Shown here: positions 20,814-30,088 of the stretch, piece after piece
How positions within the stretch are numbered: position 1 is the stretch's first letter
Layout: the number at the start of each line of letters is the position of its first letter
Origin: Paraburkholderia hiiakae
GTDB lineage: Bacteria > Pseudomonadota > Gammaproteobacteria > Burkholderiales > Burkholderiaceae
Reading direction: 5' to 3'
Assembly (NCBI RefSeq): GCF_904848665.1
Contig: NZ_CAJHCQ010000007.1
Span: 1 to 64,000 of the forward strand
Length of the DNA: 64,000 bases
Position numbers and translations under genes: made by a program
Notes under the pieces: model-generated
The model's database searches: none
The model's input: the letters and a program-made list of their open reading frames with translations, nothing else
Told to the model about the DNA's origin: nothing

Positions 20814-20866
20814 AGGATGGGGAGGGCGGTGCCGCGCAAGGATGCGGCGCCGCGCCAGGTCGAAAC

Positions 20867-22318
20867 TTAGACGGTCTGCGGAGCGTGCGTGAAGAAGCGC
20901 GCGAGTTGCTGCGCGAGATCGTTCAACGCGCTCATCTCTTTCTGTGATATGCGGCGCGGCTCCTGGCTCATGAGCCAGTCGCCGTACATCAGCGCAACGG
21001 GCTCGACGCCAGGCGTGCCCACGGGCAGCAGGACGAATGCGCGCGTGTCGTCGAAGCTCGAGCGATACCAGCTGGGCAGGCGCGCGAGAATCTTCGCGTC
21101 GCGCGCATTCTCGATGAAGATGCCCACCTTGTTGGCGATGGCGAGGTGAAACACGTCGGGCTGGAACGCGGCGGAAAACGAGAGCTTGGGCAGCACCTGG
21201 CCCATGTGCGGGCCAAAGCCGTGCTGCGCCTCGAACATGTTCGCGCCTTGCCGTACGAACACCACACTGCGTGCGAAACCCAGGCCCGCGAGCACGGTTT
21301 CGGTCGCGAGCGTGAGGGCCGTGCTGAGCGCGCTATCGGCTGGCAGCGCGCGCAGGTCCTCGACACCGGCCGCGATGCGCGCCTCGGGATCGAGCGCCTC
21401 GCGCGCGATGGCGTCGGCGTTGGCGCGCAATTCGACGATTTCGCGCATGACACCGTCTTCGGCTTCCTCGCGCGCGAGCGCGAGGCTCATCTGCACGAGC
21501 ACGTCCGCGTCGGTCGACAGCGCGCGGCCGTAGTGCTGCGCAAGCTCGGCAATGTGCGTCTCGCGCATTTCATCCGAGAGGCCCGGCGTGGTCAGCACGC
21601 GTGCGACTTCGGTCGAATAGTTGGTGATGGCGCGCAGCCATTGCACGTCGCGCGGCTCCTTGTCGGCCGGGTCGAACTTGCGCATGCCGGCGCGGATCGT
21701 GTCGGGCAGGCGCCAGCGCGTGGCGGCCTCGAGGCCGAGTTCTTCGAAGGTCACGCCGAGTACGTCGAGGCACGCTTCGTCATCGCTCGAGCCTTCTTCG
21801 AGTTCGCGGCGAATCTGGTCCCACTCGGGTTCGAGATAGAACACCACGAGCAGCTTGCCGACCTGGCGCATGAGCGTGCAGACCACAGCCTCTTCGCCCG
21901 CGCGCAGGTCGCCGTGCTCGGTGAGCTTGCGCGCGACGCAGCCGGAGAGCATGGTGCGGTTCAGTTCGAGCTTGGCGTCGATGCGGCGCGGCGCGCTGTG
22001 GTGAAAGTGATCGACGATCTTCAGGCCGACGACGAGATGGCCGACGGCGTCCATGCCGAGGACCATCAGCGCGCGTGTGACGGTCGTGATGTTGCCGCCG
22101 AACGCCATGTACATGGCCGAATTCGCGAGCCGCAGCACTTTCTGCGTGAGCGCGAAATCCGAGAGCACGACCTTCACGAGCGCGCTGAAATCGTAGTCGT
22201 CGTTCGTCATCGCCGCGACCGTGGTGCGCAGCGATTGCGACAGCAAGGGGAAGTCCCCGCGTTCATTCATGCGGGCCCACAAGCGGTCTAGCAGGACGGC
22301 CTTTACCATCTGAACCAT
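20867..22318 (-). CDS. HDOD domain protein with C-terminal GAF-like region
   Basis: 483 residues. The N-terminal half (about 15-215) is an HDOD domain, a non-catalytic relative of HD phosphohydrolases, with VLRLANSAMY and the helix after it. The C-terminal part (about 310-470) looks like a GAF-type sensor module: GFARSVVFVRQG and VFHLAIANKVGIFIENARDA. HDOD proteins act in signalling cascades, often with c-di-GMP proteins. It converges with the EAL-HDOD gene before it and is followed on the same strand by the PAS-GGDEF-EAL gene upstream of it. Confidence 0.8.
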   Translation of the reverse strand: MVQMVKAVLLDRLWARMNERGDFPLLSQSLRTTVAAMTNDDYDFSALVKVVLSDFALTQKVLRLANSAMYMAFGGNITTVTRALMVLGMDAVGHLVVGLKIVDHFHHSAPRRIDAKLELNRTMLSGCVARKLTEHGDLRAGEEAVVCTLMRQVGKLLVVFYLEPEWDQIRRELEEGSSDDEACLDVLGVTFEELGLEAATRWRLPDTIRAGMRKFDPADKEPRDVQWLRAITNYSTEVARVLTTPGLSDEMRETHIAELAQHYGRALSTDADVLVQMSLALAREEAEDGVMREIVELRANADAIAREALDPEARIAAGVEDLRALPADSALSTALTLATETVLAGLGFARSVVFVRQGANMFEAQHGFGPHMGQVLPKLSFSAAFQPDVFHLAIANKVGIFIENARDAKILARLPSWYRSSFDDTRAFVLLPVGTPGVEPVALMYGDWLMSQEPRRISQKEMSALNDLAQQLARFFTHAPQTV

Positions 22319-22357
22319 GTCAATTTCGCGAAAGCCCTGCTGTTTGCGATGCCCGCA

Positions 22358-24313
22358 TCATTGCACCTCGTGCACGTGCAACGCACCCGAAACGAAGCGC
22401 TGCTGCAATTCTTCTGAAGGCAGCGCCTTGCAGACGAGCCATCCCTGGATATGCTCGCAACCCATGTTCGTTAGCAGCTCGCGCTGCGCCTCCGTTTCCA
22501 CGCCCTCGGCCACGAGCTCGAGATCGAGCGTACGCGCGAGCCCCACCACCGCGTTCACGATCGCCTGATCGTTGCGCGAAGTGATGAGGTTCTCGACGAA
22601 GCTTCGATCGATCTTCAGCTTCGAGAGCGGGAAGCGCTGCAGGTACGCAAGACTCGAATAGCCCGTGCCGAAGTCGTCCACCGCGAAGCGAATGCCAAGC
22701 GAGGTGAGTTCTTCGAGCAGCGTTTTCGCATGCTGCGGATCGTGCATGAGCAGGCTTTCGGTAATCTCGAACACGAGCCGGCGCGGATCGACTCCGGTGA
22801 GCTCGATCGCCTCCTCGACACTTTCCCTGAAACGCGGATTGCGGAACTGCTGGGGCGAGACATTGACCGCAACGTACTGCAGCTCGATGCCTTGCTCGTC
22901 CCATTGGGTCAGTTGCATACAGGCAGCCTTCAAAACCCAATTGCCGAGATAATTAATCAGGCCGACGGATTCCGCAAGCGGAATAAATGTTGAAGGCGGC
23001 ACGAGACCGTGCAATGGATGTTGCCAGCGGATCAATGCCTCCACGCCAACCACGCCGCGCGACGCGCTGCTCGTGATGGGCTGGAAGTGTAGCGAGAATT
23101 CGCCGTTGCGCACACCGTCGTAGAGGTCCGACTCCAGCTTCAAGCGCATGGCGTCGGTGGGATCGTCGTCGGGTACGTGCAACGTCAGCGTGTTGCCGCC
23201 GATGGCCTTGGCCTGCTGCAGCGCCTGGTCCGCGCGGCGGATGAGCGGCGTCGTGTCGGCGCTGGCATCGGCGCTGTTATCGGTGTCACTCGCGCCGGAT
23301 GCATCCGGCCGCTGGTCCGGATGGAACGCAATGCCGATGCTCGCCGAAAGGTGCACGGGCTGGTTGCGAAACGAGTACGGCTGCAGGATCGAGGTGAGCA
23401 GGCGCCGGCCGAGCGCCTCGGCGGCGGCGCGCACTTCGTCGGGCGCGGCGTGGCGCTGCGGCGTGATCAGAATGGCGAACTCGTCGCTGCCGATGCGCGC
23501 GATCATTTCGCCCTGCAGCGCGAGGTGAGTGAGGCGCCGGGCGGTTTCGCGCAGCAGTTCGTCGCCGGCGTCGTAGCCGAGCGCGCGATTCACGCGCTGA
23601 TAGTCGTCGAGGTCGAGCAGCAGGAGCGCCACAGGCACGCCGAAATGGTCCGCATCGGCCTGGGCACGTTGCAACGCGGGCGCGAGCGCGGTCTGGTTGG
23701 GCAGGCCGGTGAGCGGATCGTGATGGAGCGCGTGGGTGAGCGCGGCCTCGGTGCCCTGCCAGCCGGAGACGTCGAAGCCCGCCACGGCGAAGCCGGTCGT
23801 CTCGCCATACTGGGCGCGCTGCACGCGCAGCTCCACGGGAAGCGGGTAGGTCAGCGCCTTGACGAGATCAATCGTGTCTTTTTCCACCGCGCCGCTGTGC
23901 GCGGCGCGCGCGATGAGCGCCTCGAGGCGAGCGTGATGCTCGGGCGTGACGATGTCGGCGAGCGTCGCGCCGAGCAGGAATTCGCGGTGATAACCCGCAA
24001 AGCGCAGACTCGCGTCGGAGACGTAGAGAAAGTGCAGCTTGGCGTCCACGTGTACGAGGAAGTCCACCGCGGCTGCCGTGTTCTCGAACGAGAGCGAAGT
24101 GGCGTCTGCGTAGTCGGGTGCGGCTCCGGGGGGCGAAGGAGGCACGAGCGGCGCGGCGCCGTCGTTGTCCGCTGCGGCTCCATGCGTCGCGATCGCGTCG
24201 CCAGGCATGGGCGGGTCGCCGGCAATGCCCTTGAGGCCGGCAAGCGCGTAGAGCCGGTCAACGACCGTGCGCAACCAGCCCTGGCGGGGCGCGGAGATCC
24301 TGTTCGCTTCCAT
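22358..24313 (-). CDS. PAS-GGDEF-EAL protein, probable c-di-GMP phosphodiesterase
   Basis: 651 residues from ATG 24313 (MEANRIS); the frame is open to an ATG at 24385, and neither start has a convincing ribosome site. Order: PAS-like sensor (about 75-195), GGDEF (about 205-375), EAL (about 390-640). The GGDEF motif reads IGSDEF, with Ser for the second Gly, so cyclase activity is uncertain. The EAL domain keeps EALIRW, NVSPQQF, FEITESLL, DDFGTGYSSL, KIDRSFV and EGVET, all positions needed for c-di-GMP hydrolysis. Confidence 0.87.
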   Translation of the reverse strand: MEANRISAPRQGWLRTVVDRLYALAGLKGIAGDPPMPGDAIATHGAAADNDGAAPLVPPSPPGAAPDYADATSLSFENTAAAVDFLVHVDAKLHFLYVSDASLRFAGYHREFLLGATLADIVTPEHHARLEALIARAAHSGAVEKDTIDLVKALTYPLPVELRVQRAQYGETTGFAVAGFDVSGWQGTEAALTHALHHDPLTGLPNQTALAPALQRAQADADHFGVPVALLLLDLDDYQRVNRALGYDAGDELLRETARRLTHLALQGEMIARIGSDEFAILITPQRHAAPDEVRAAAEALGRRLLTSILQPYSFRNQPVHLSASIGIAFHPDQRPDASGASDTDNSADASADTTPLIRRADQALQQAKAIGGNTLTLHVPDDDPTDAMRLKLESDLYDGVRNGEFSLHFQPITSSASRGVVGVEALIRWQHPLHGLVPPSTFIPLAESVGLINYLGNWVLKAACMQLTQWDEQGIELQYVAVNVSPQQFRNPRFRESVEEAIELTGVDPRRLVFEITESLLMHDPQHAKTLLEELTSLGIRFAVDDFGTGYSSLAYLQRFPLSKLKIDRSFVENLITSRNDQAIVNAVVGLARTLDLELVAEGVETEAQRELLTNMGCEHIQGWLVCKALPSEELQQRFVSGALHVHEVQ

Positions 24314-24631
24314 GTCTGTCGCTGGCAACCCTTTGTTTGTCTGTGGCGTCCTTGCCGGATTCCGTGTCCGGCTGAAGCCGCCCATCAGAGCAAGTTATCG
24401 ACCTCGGACGGGAAATCTTTAGCGGCGGCAACGGAAAAAACACCTAACGCATAAAGGTGACGGCAGAGCGGTGCGGCGGCGTCCAGATTCGGTTAAAGTG
24501 GCGCCGGTCGAGACGCCGTTCGCCATGCGCGATGGGTCGGCGCGCGTAAAGCGCCCGTCTTGCGGGCCGCAGGGGCGGCTCGGCGCGTCGGCGGCCATTA
24601 CCGGCCATTCCATCCGTACGAGTCATCCGCC

Positions 24632-26116
24632 ATGTCCGATTCATCGTCAGCGTTTGCCGCGCCGGCAAGCGAGGCTGCGCGAGACGATGCGGGCAGGGGC
24701 ACCCCTGGTTCCGCGCCGCCTATGCCGTCAGCTTCACAACCGGGCCTTACGCCCGGGTCATCAACCGGTTCGCAGACCGGCGCCGCACCCGCGCCGCAGC
24801 CGTCTGAGCCGCCGCCTGTGCCGCCGTCTCGCCAGCTGGCGCAGGCGGCTCCTGGAGCGGGTTCGGGCGCCGTACAGCCGTTTGTCTATCTCGGGCGGCA
24901 GCCCATCCTCGATCGCAATGGCGCGCTCAATGCCTATGAGCTGCTGTTTCGCGGCGGCGCGCAGAATCGCGCGGTTGTCGACGACGACGCGCTCGCCACG
25001 GCCCAGGTGATGGCGCGTACGATCGGCCAGATCGGCGTGCCCGCGGTGCTCGGTCGTCACTACGGCTATGTCAACATCAGCCGCGAACTGCTGTTCGACG
25101 ACATCGTGCATCTGCTGCCGCCTGGCCGCTTCGTACTGGAGGTGCTCGAACACGTGCGCTTCGACGCCGCGGTTCTGGAGCGTCTCGCGCAACTGCGCCG
25201 GGCCGGCTACCGAATCGCTTTCGACGACGTGAGCGAGATCACGGAGAACCTGCTGCGCGCCTTGCCCTATGCGGACATCGTCAAGGTCGACCTGATGCAG
25301 ACCGAGCGCGCGGCGCTGCCCGAGCTGGTCGCGAGCCTCGCCGCGCACGGCAAGACGCTGATCGCCGAGAAGGTCGAGACGGGCGAGGACTTCGAACTGG
25401 CCTCGTCGCTCGGCTTCGAGCTTTTCCAGGGCTACTTCTTTGCGCGTCCGCAGGTGCTGCGCGCGCCGCGCGTGCGCGCTTCGCGCCTTGCGCTCGTGCG
25501 CCTGCTCGCGCTCGTGGCGAACGACGTCGGCACGGCCGAACTCGAGCGCGAGCTGCGCAGCCACCCGGGCGTAGTGGTGCAACTATTGCGTCTCGTCAAT
25601 TCGAGCGCGTATTCGCCTGGGCGGCCGATTTCGTCGCTGCGCGAAGCGGTGCTCGCGGCGGGCACGCGCCAGATTGCGCGCTGGGCGCAACTACTGCTCT
25701 ACGCGAGCGGACGCGACCTGCCCTGGGGCTCGGACCCGCTGGTGCAACTCGCGGGCACGCGCTCGCACTTCATGGAGCTTGCCGCGCGCAGCCTGAGCCC
25801 GCAGGACCCCGATTTCGCCGATGCCGCCTTCATGACCGGCATCTTCTCGCTCGTGCACGTGCTGGTGGGCTCGACGCCCGAGCACACACTCGATCGTCTC
25901 GGCCTTGCGCGCGAGATCGTCGATGCCGTGGACGGTCATCGCGGCGAGCTCGGTACGCTGCTGCGCATCGCGACCGCGGCCGAGCGCGGCGATCACGACG
26001 GCGCGCAGCGCCTCGCTCGCGAGGCGGGCGGCATGTTCACCGCGCTCACGCCGCCGCTGCTCGGCGAACTGAACCTGTGGGCCGGCGCGTGGTTCACGGC
26101 TTACGCCGAGGGCTGA
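24632..26116 (+). CDS. EAL-HDOD signalling protein with Pro/Ala-rich N-terminus
   Basis: 494 residues from ATG 24632. A Pro/Ala/Ser-rich stretch (1-80) precedes an EAL-like domain (about 85-285) and an HDOD domain (about 290-475), the COG3434 layout. Unlike its paralog at 19428-20813 it keeps most EAL residues: YELLFR, NISRELL, LEVLEHV, FDDVSE, VKVD, AEKVET and FQGYFF. It is divergent from the PAS-GGDEF-EAL gene. Phosphodiesterase activity is possible but members of this family are mostly uncharacterised. Confidence 0.85.
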   Translation: MSDSSSAFAAPASEAARDDAGRGTPGSAPPMPSASQPGLTPGSSTGSQTGAAPAPQPSEPPPVPPSRQLAQAAPGAGSGAVQPFVYLGRQPILDRNGALNAYELLFRGGAQNRAVVDDDALATAQVMARTIGQIGVPAVLGRHYGYVNISRELLFDDIVHLLPPGRFVLEVLEHVRFDAAVLERLAQLRRAGYRIAFDDVSEITENLLRALPYADIVKVDLMQTERAALPELVASLAAHGKTLIAEKVETGEDFELASSLGFELFQGYFFARPQVLRAPRVRASRLALVRLLALVANDVGTAELERELRSHPGVVVQLLRLVNSSAYSPGRPISSLREAVLAAGTRQIARWAQLLLYASGRDLPWGSDPLVQLAGTRSHFMELAARSLSPQDPDFADAAFMTGIFSLVHVLVGSTPEHTLDRLGLAREIVDAVDGHRGELGTLLRIATAAERGDHDGAQRLAREAGGMFTALTPPLLGELNLWAGAWFTAYAEG

Positions 26117-26276
26117 AAACAGGTTGTAAGGTTTGCGCCGGTGCGCGCTGCGAGCGCCGGAAATGTGTGATCCAATAACGGGATCGCTGCGCCGTCATGC
26201 GTCTCATTTGCGTGACGGGGAAATGGCGCCGGCAAAACGTGCACCGGCGTGGCGATTCAACTCGAGGACATTCGAC

Positions 26277-26840
26277 ATGAAACCGAGGTTCTTTGCGGCG
26301 GGAGCCGCGGCGCTCGTCTGCGCCGGGCTTGCGTTCTTTACGCTGTCAGCACAGGCGACACTCAAGCCGGGCGATCCTGCGCCCGACTTCACGACCCAGG
26401 CATCGCTGGGCGGCAAGACCTACACCTATTCGCTCGCTTCGGAACTGAAGAAGGGGCCGGTGGTGGTGTACTTCTATCCCGCAGCGTTCACGAAAGGCTG
26501 CACGATCGAAGCGCACGAATTTGCCGAAGCGGTCGATGAGTACAAGCAGTACGGCGCGACCGTGATCGGTGTTTCGCACGACAACATCGACACGCTCACG
26601 AAGTTCTCGGTGAGCGAGTGCCGCAGCAAGTTCCCGGTGGCCGCCGACGAAGACTCGAAGATCATCAAGTCGTACGACGCGTCGATGCCGATGCACGAGT
26701 CGATGGCCAATCGCGTTTCGTATGTGATCGCGCCGGACGGCAAGATCATTTACGAATACACGAGCCTCTCGCCGGACCAGCATGTGGCGAACACGTTGCG
26801 TGCCGTGAAGGAATGGGCCGCGCAGCATCCGCAGCAGTAG
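26277..26840 (+). CDS. Exported peroxiredoxin (AhpC/TSA, Bcp-like)
   Basis: 187 residues from ATG 26277 with GAGGA upstream; residues 1-26 form a signal peptide ending SAQA. The mature protein is a thiol peroxidase: KPGDPAPDFTT, VVYFYPAAFTKGCTIEAHEF with the peroxidatic Cys, and VIGVSHDNIDTLTKFS. A second Cys in SECRSKFPV may be the resolving one. It should reduce peroxides in the periplasm, an unusual site for Bcp-type enzymes, but such exported versions are common in Burkholderia. The gene stands alone. Confidence 0.87.
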   Translation: MKPRFFAAGAAALVCAGLAFFTLSAQATLKPGDPAPDFTTQASLGGKTYTYSLASELKKGPVVVYFYPAAFTKGCTIEAHEFAEAVDEYKQYGATVIGVSHDNIDTLTKFSVSECRSKFPVAADEDSKIIKSYDASMPMHESMANRVSYVIAPDGKIIYEYTSLSPDQHVANTLRAVKEWAAQHPQQ

Positions 26841-26994
26841 TCGTCGCAAACCGCAGTAAAAAGCGGGGCTCGCCGCGCGCGCGGGCCCCGCAGCGACCCG
26901 TCCCGGTCGTCCCTCCGCGTTTCGTCCTGGCATGCAGGCAATGGCGCGCCGACACCTCGCCATTGCCTGTCTCCCCGCCACCTGGAATACCCGC

Positions 26995-27462
26995 ATGCCT
27001 ATCGTCGTTGTTCTGCTTGCCTTCGCCGCGCTCGTCTACGGCGCGTACTGGTCCTTCAACGCCATCGCGGCGCACTTCGGCACGGGCGTTGCCGTAGGCG
27101 CAGCGGTGATTGCCGCGGCGCTGTTCGTCGCGCTCATCGCCTGGTGGTGGCGCCGTATGCGCGACATCGCGCCTAATGTGCGCGGCGAAGGCGACTGGAC
27201 GCACCGCGTGGGCGGCGCATGGGGGGAGGCCCGTCTCGCGGCGGGCAAGCGCTTTTGCGAGCTGACGCAGGGCGGGGCGCATGGCGCGTATATCTTCGCC
27301 GACCTGCAAGGCGCGCAACCGGTGCGCGGTGCCAACGGCTGGTGCGTGGCGCTGCGCGTGGTCGACCCGAAGCGGCCGCTCTGGGAACTGCCGATGCCAG
27401 GCGAGCGCGAAGCGAAGCGCTGGGCGCGCATTTTTACGCTCGCGATTGCGCAGAAGTTGTGA
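26995..27462 (+). CDS. Conserved small membrane protein of unknown function
   Basis: 155 residues from ATG 26995. Two membrane helices (about 2-22 and 32-52) are followed by a soluble basic/aromatic domain with CELTQGGAHGAYIFADLQ and ending ARIFTLAIAQKL. I do not recognise the family. An alternative start 63 nt upstream would add a non-hydrophobic leader. The codon pattern is that of its neighbours, which supports it as a real gene. Confidence 0.65.
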   Translation: MPIVVVLLAFAALVYGAYWSFNAIAAHFGTGVAVGAAVIAAALFVALIAWWWRRMRDIAPNVRGEGDWTHRVGGAWGEARLAAGKRFCELTQGGAHGAYIFADLQGAQPVRGANGWCVALRVVDPKRPLWELPMPGEREAKRWARIFTLAIAQKL

Positions 27463-27654
27463 GCGTGGCAACCGCCCCATTGGGGCGTCGCGCACCCGGT
27501 CGCCGATTCACTGGCGACGCAAGCTCTGTCAGACGCTGAAATAGATCAAACATCGCTTAAAGAGACGCGCAGATACTCGGCATTTGCGTCGTTGGATGCT
27601 TCGTGATCGCCGTGTGGTGGCGTCCCGTCCGGGCGCACCACGGAGCGAGTCCCG

Positions 27655-29205
27655 ATGTCGAATGTCCCCCTTTCCCCGCATCCGCCGCACCTGTTCGAGC
27701 GCGTGCGTATTGTCACGGCCCGGCCTGCGGGCTACCCGCACAGCGCCGCATTCCAGGAATACGCGCGCGGGTTACTGGCCGCTTTTGCGGCACTCGGCGC
27801 GCAGGTCGACGCCGTCGACAACGAATTCCTCGCGGGCGACGGCGTCAACTTCGTTTTCGGTGCGCATCTGCTCGCGCCCGGCACGGTGCTGCCGTCCAAC
27901 ACCGTCATCGTCAACCTCGAGCAGATGCGCGCCGGCTGGCCTGCCAGGATACCGCACTATCTCGAGATGCTGCGGCATCATCCCGTGCTCGACTATTCGC
28001 CCTCGAATGTCGAGCGCATTCGCGAACTCACGGGCAACGCACATGTGCACGTGCTCACGCCCGGATACGTGCCGCAACTCACCTGCATTCCGGCGGCGGC
28101 GGAACAGGACGTCGACGTGTTGTTCTACGGCTTTCTCAACGAGCGCAGGTACAAGATTCTCGATGCGCTGCGCGCAGCCGGGCTCGTTGTGCAGCACTTG
28201 AAAGGCGTCTACGGCGACGAGCGCGATCAATGGATTGCGCGCAGCAAACTTGTCCTCAACGTCCACTATTACGACGACAAGATTCACGAAGTCATCCGTA
28301 CGTCCTGGCTGCTCGCCAATCGCAAGGCCGTGGTGAGCGAGTGCGAGCCGGACACCGAAATCGCCGACGATCTGCGCGAAGCCGTCGTCGCCGTTCCTTA
28401 CGATGACCTCGTGCAGACCTGTGTCGCACTGGTGAGAGACGACGCCCGCCGGCACGAAGCCGGGCAACGCGGCTTCGAAATCTTCGCCCGCCGCGATCAG
28501 GCCGCGATTCTCGCGGCGCTGCTGCCGAAGCTCTCGGTGCCGGTGCCGCGCCGCGTCAACCTTGGCAGCGGCAAATCTTACGACCCAGAGCGCCTGAATA
28601 TCGACATCGATCCGAAGTGGCAGCCCGACATCCTCGGCGATCTTGCGCATCCGGCAGGCTTGAAGCAGATCTTTTTCAGCCCCAGATACGGCTTGACCCG
28701 CCTCGAAGCTGGGCAGTTCGACGAGATCGAGGCGACAGACGTGCTCGAACACGTGCCGGCGCTTACGCGCCTCATGACGCACTGTCTCGAACTGCTGCGT
28801 GAGGGTGGCGCAATGCGCGTGGTCGTTCCCTACGACCTGTCGCATGGCGCGTGGCAGGATCCCACGCACGTGCGCGCGTTCAACGAGCGCAGTTGGTGGT
28901 ACTACACTCAGTGGCACTGGTATCTCGGCTGGATAGAGGCGCGCTTTGACCTGAGCACGCTCATCATGACGTTGAGCCCGTTCGGCCGTGAACTGCGTTC
29001 GCGCGGCATTGCCGACGAGGAGATTTTCCGCACGCCGCGCGCCGTGGACGCGATGGAGGCCATACTCGTCAAGCGCATGCTCACGGAGTCCGAGCGCGAA
29101 GCGGCGTTCGCAATGCACAGCGGCGCCCAGCGCGGTGCGACGGCGAACGTTGCAAAGCCCGCGTTGTCCCAATCACTTCCCGGTCGTTTTGAGCAGCAAC
29201 GTTAG
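27655..29205 (+). CDS. Glycosyltransferase-methyltransferase fusion protein
   Basis: 516 residues in two parts. Residues 1-300 resemble a CgeB/GT4-like glycosyltransferase: DVLFYGFLNERRYKILDAL, HYYDDKIHEVIRTSWLLANR and the helix FEIFARRDQAAIL. Residues 300-465 form a SAM-dependent methyltransferase-like domain: RRVNLGSGKSYDPERLNIDI, DEIEATDVLEHVP and LREGGAMRVVVPYD. It likely modifies a sugar or polysaccharide; acceptor unknown. No other glycan genes adjoin it. The BamE-like gene begins directly after its stop codon, so the two may be cotranscribed. Confidence 0.75.
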   Translation: MSNVPLSPHPPHLFERVRIVTARPAGYPHSAAFQEYARGLLAAFAALGAQVDAVDNEFLAGDGVNFVFGAHLLAPGTVLPSNTVIVNLEQMRAGWPARIPHYLEMLRHHPVLDYSPSNVERIRELTGNAHVHVLTPGYVPQLTCIPAAAEQDVDVLFYGFLNERRYKILDALRAAGLVVQHLKGVYGDERDQWIARSKLVLNVHYYDDKIHEVIRTSWLLANRKAVVSECEPDTEIADDLREAVVAVPYDDLVQTCVALVRDDARRHEAGQRGFEIFARRDQAAILAALLPKLSVPVPRRVNLGSGKSYDPERLNIDIDPKWQPDILGDLAHPAGLKQIFFSPRYGLTRLEAGQFDEIEATDVLEHVPALTRLMTHCLELLREGGAMRVVVPYDLSHGAWQDPTHVRAFNERSWWYYTQWHWYLGWIEARFDLSTLIMTLSPFGRELRSRGIADEEIFRTPRAVDAMEAILVKRMLTESEREAAFAMHSGAQRGATANVAKPALSQSLPGRFEQQR

Positions 29206-29754
29206 ATGAATATGTCCCGAAAACCCTGGATCGCCGCGGCCTTGATCGCTGTTTGCGCCACGCTGCTTGCGGCGTGCGACCAGCAAAAGGTCACCGACGC
29301 CGTCAACGCGATCAAACCCGATTCGATGGCGTTCGGCGGCCTGCGTATTGACGTCTCGACCGTCGAAGACGTACGCCAGCAGGCGGGCAAGCCCGAAATG
29401 GTCTGGGAAGACGACGACGGCGCGCAGCGCCTGGAATACCCGCGCGGACCGAACGGCCTGACCACGTGGATGCTCGACTTCGATGCGAACGGCAAACTTT
29501 TGGCGATGACCCAGGCGCTAACGGCGCAGAATATCGCTCAGGTCGTGCCGGGCATGACGCAGGACGAAGTGCGGCGCCTGCTCGGCAAGCCGGCCACGGT
29601 AGCAAAATATGCGCTGAGCCATGAGGAAGTGTGGAGTTGGCACTGGGCCGAAGGCGGCGTGGCGGGGGACGGCATGTTCAACGCCCATTTCGCGCCGGAT
29701 GGGCTCGTGATCAGAACGTCACGCTCCGACGCACCGGGCCACGAGCAGCATTGA
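29206..29754 (+). CDS. Lipoprotein with two BamE/SmpA-like modules (paralog)
   Basis: 182 residues with a lipoprotein signal ending LAAC (Cys near residue 21). Like its paralog at 2461-3042 it has two tandem BamE-like modules; shared strings include RLEYPRGP, TQALTA, DEVRRLLGKP and VWSWHWAEGGV against VWSWKWLEGGV. It starts immediately after the stop of the glycosyltransferase-methyltransferase gene. Outer membrane location is inferred from the lipobox; a structural or assembly role is inferred from the module only. Confidence 0.8.
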   Translation: MNMSRKPWIAAALIAVCATLLAACDQQKVTDAVNAIKPDSMAFGGLRIDVSTVEDVRQQAGKPEMVWEDDDGAQRLEYPRGPNGLTTWMLDFDANGKLLAMTQALTAQNIAQVVPGMTQDEVRRLLGKPATVAKYALSHEEVWSWHWAEGGVAGDGMFNAHFAPDGLVIRTSRSDAPGHEQH

Positions 29755-29770
29755 GGCGGCGAGCGGACCA

Positions 29771-29815
29771 GCCGCACAAGCGGCAAAAGCGGCAAAAGCG
29801 GCACAAGCCGCAAGG
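29771..29815 (+). repeat. Five tandem 9-bp units upstream of the DUF1232 gene
   Basis: Variants of GCGGCAAAA follow one another: GCCGCACAA, GCGGCAAAA, GCGGCAAAA, GCGGCACAA, GCCGCAAGG. The last unit runs into the ribosome site AAGGAGGAA of the next gene, so copy number could change the leader length. Confidence 0.7.
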
Positions 29816-29824
29816 AGGAAGCAG

Positions 29825-30088
29825 ATGAAACGTATCGCGTTGCTTTGGAATGTCGTGAAGGGCGATGCGCGCGTGCTGTGGCACGCGCTGCGCCAGCCGG
29901 AACGCCCGGTGTGGCTCGTGCCCGCCACGGCGCTGCTCGCGCTCTATGCGCTCGACCCGTTCAATATCGCCCTGCCGCTCGCCGGTGTCGTGGATGATGG
30001 AATCATCGTTCCGCTGGTGCTGCATCTGATCGTGCGGTGTTTGCCGGTGCATTTGCGGCAGTTCCAGCCTCGAAGCGCACGGGCATAA
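29825..30088 (+). CDS. DUF1232 (YkvA-like) small membrane protein
   Basis: 87 residues. The core ALLALYALDPFNIALPLAGV then VDDGIIVPLVL is the DUF1232/YkvA signature, a short two-helix membrane hairpin of unknown function. It has a very strong AAGGAGG ribosome site formed at the edge of a tandem repeat. It follows the lipoprotein gene by 70 nt. Confidence 0.8.
   Translation: MKRIALLWNVVKGDARVLWHALRQPERPVWLVPATALLALYALDPFNIALPLAGVVDDGIIVPLVLHLIVRCLPVHLRQFQPRSARA

Noticed and set aside
23177..24454. 425-codon plus-strand frame opposite the PAS-GGDEF-EAL gene
   Set aside because: No domain features; the opposite strand shows complete EAL motifs.
26873..26891. Hairpin GCGGGGC / GCCCCGC after the peroxiredoxin gene as a terminator
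   Set aside because: GC-rich stem without a T run; chance pairing is likely in this DNA.
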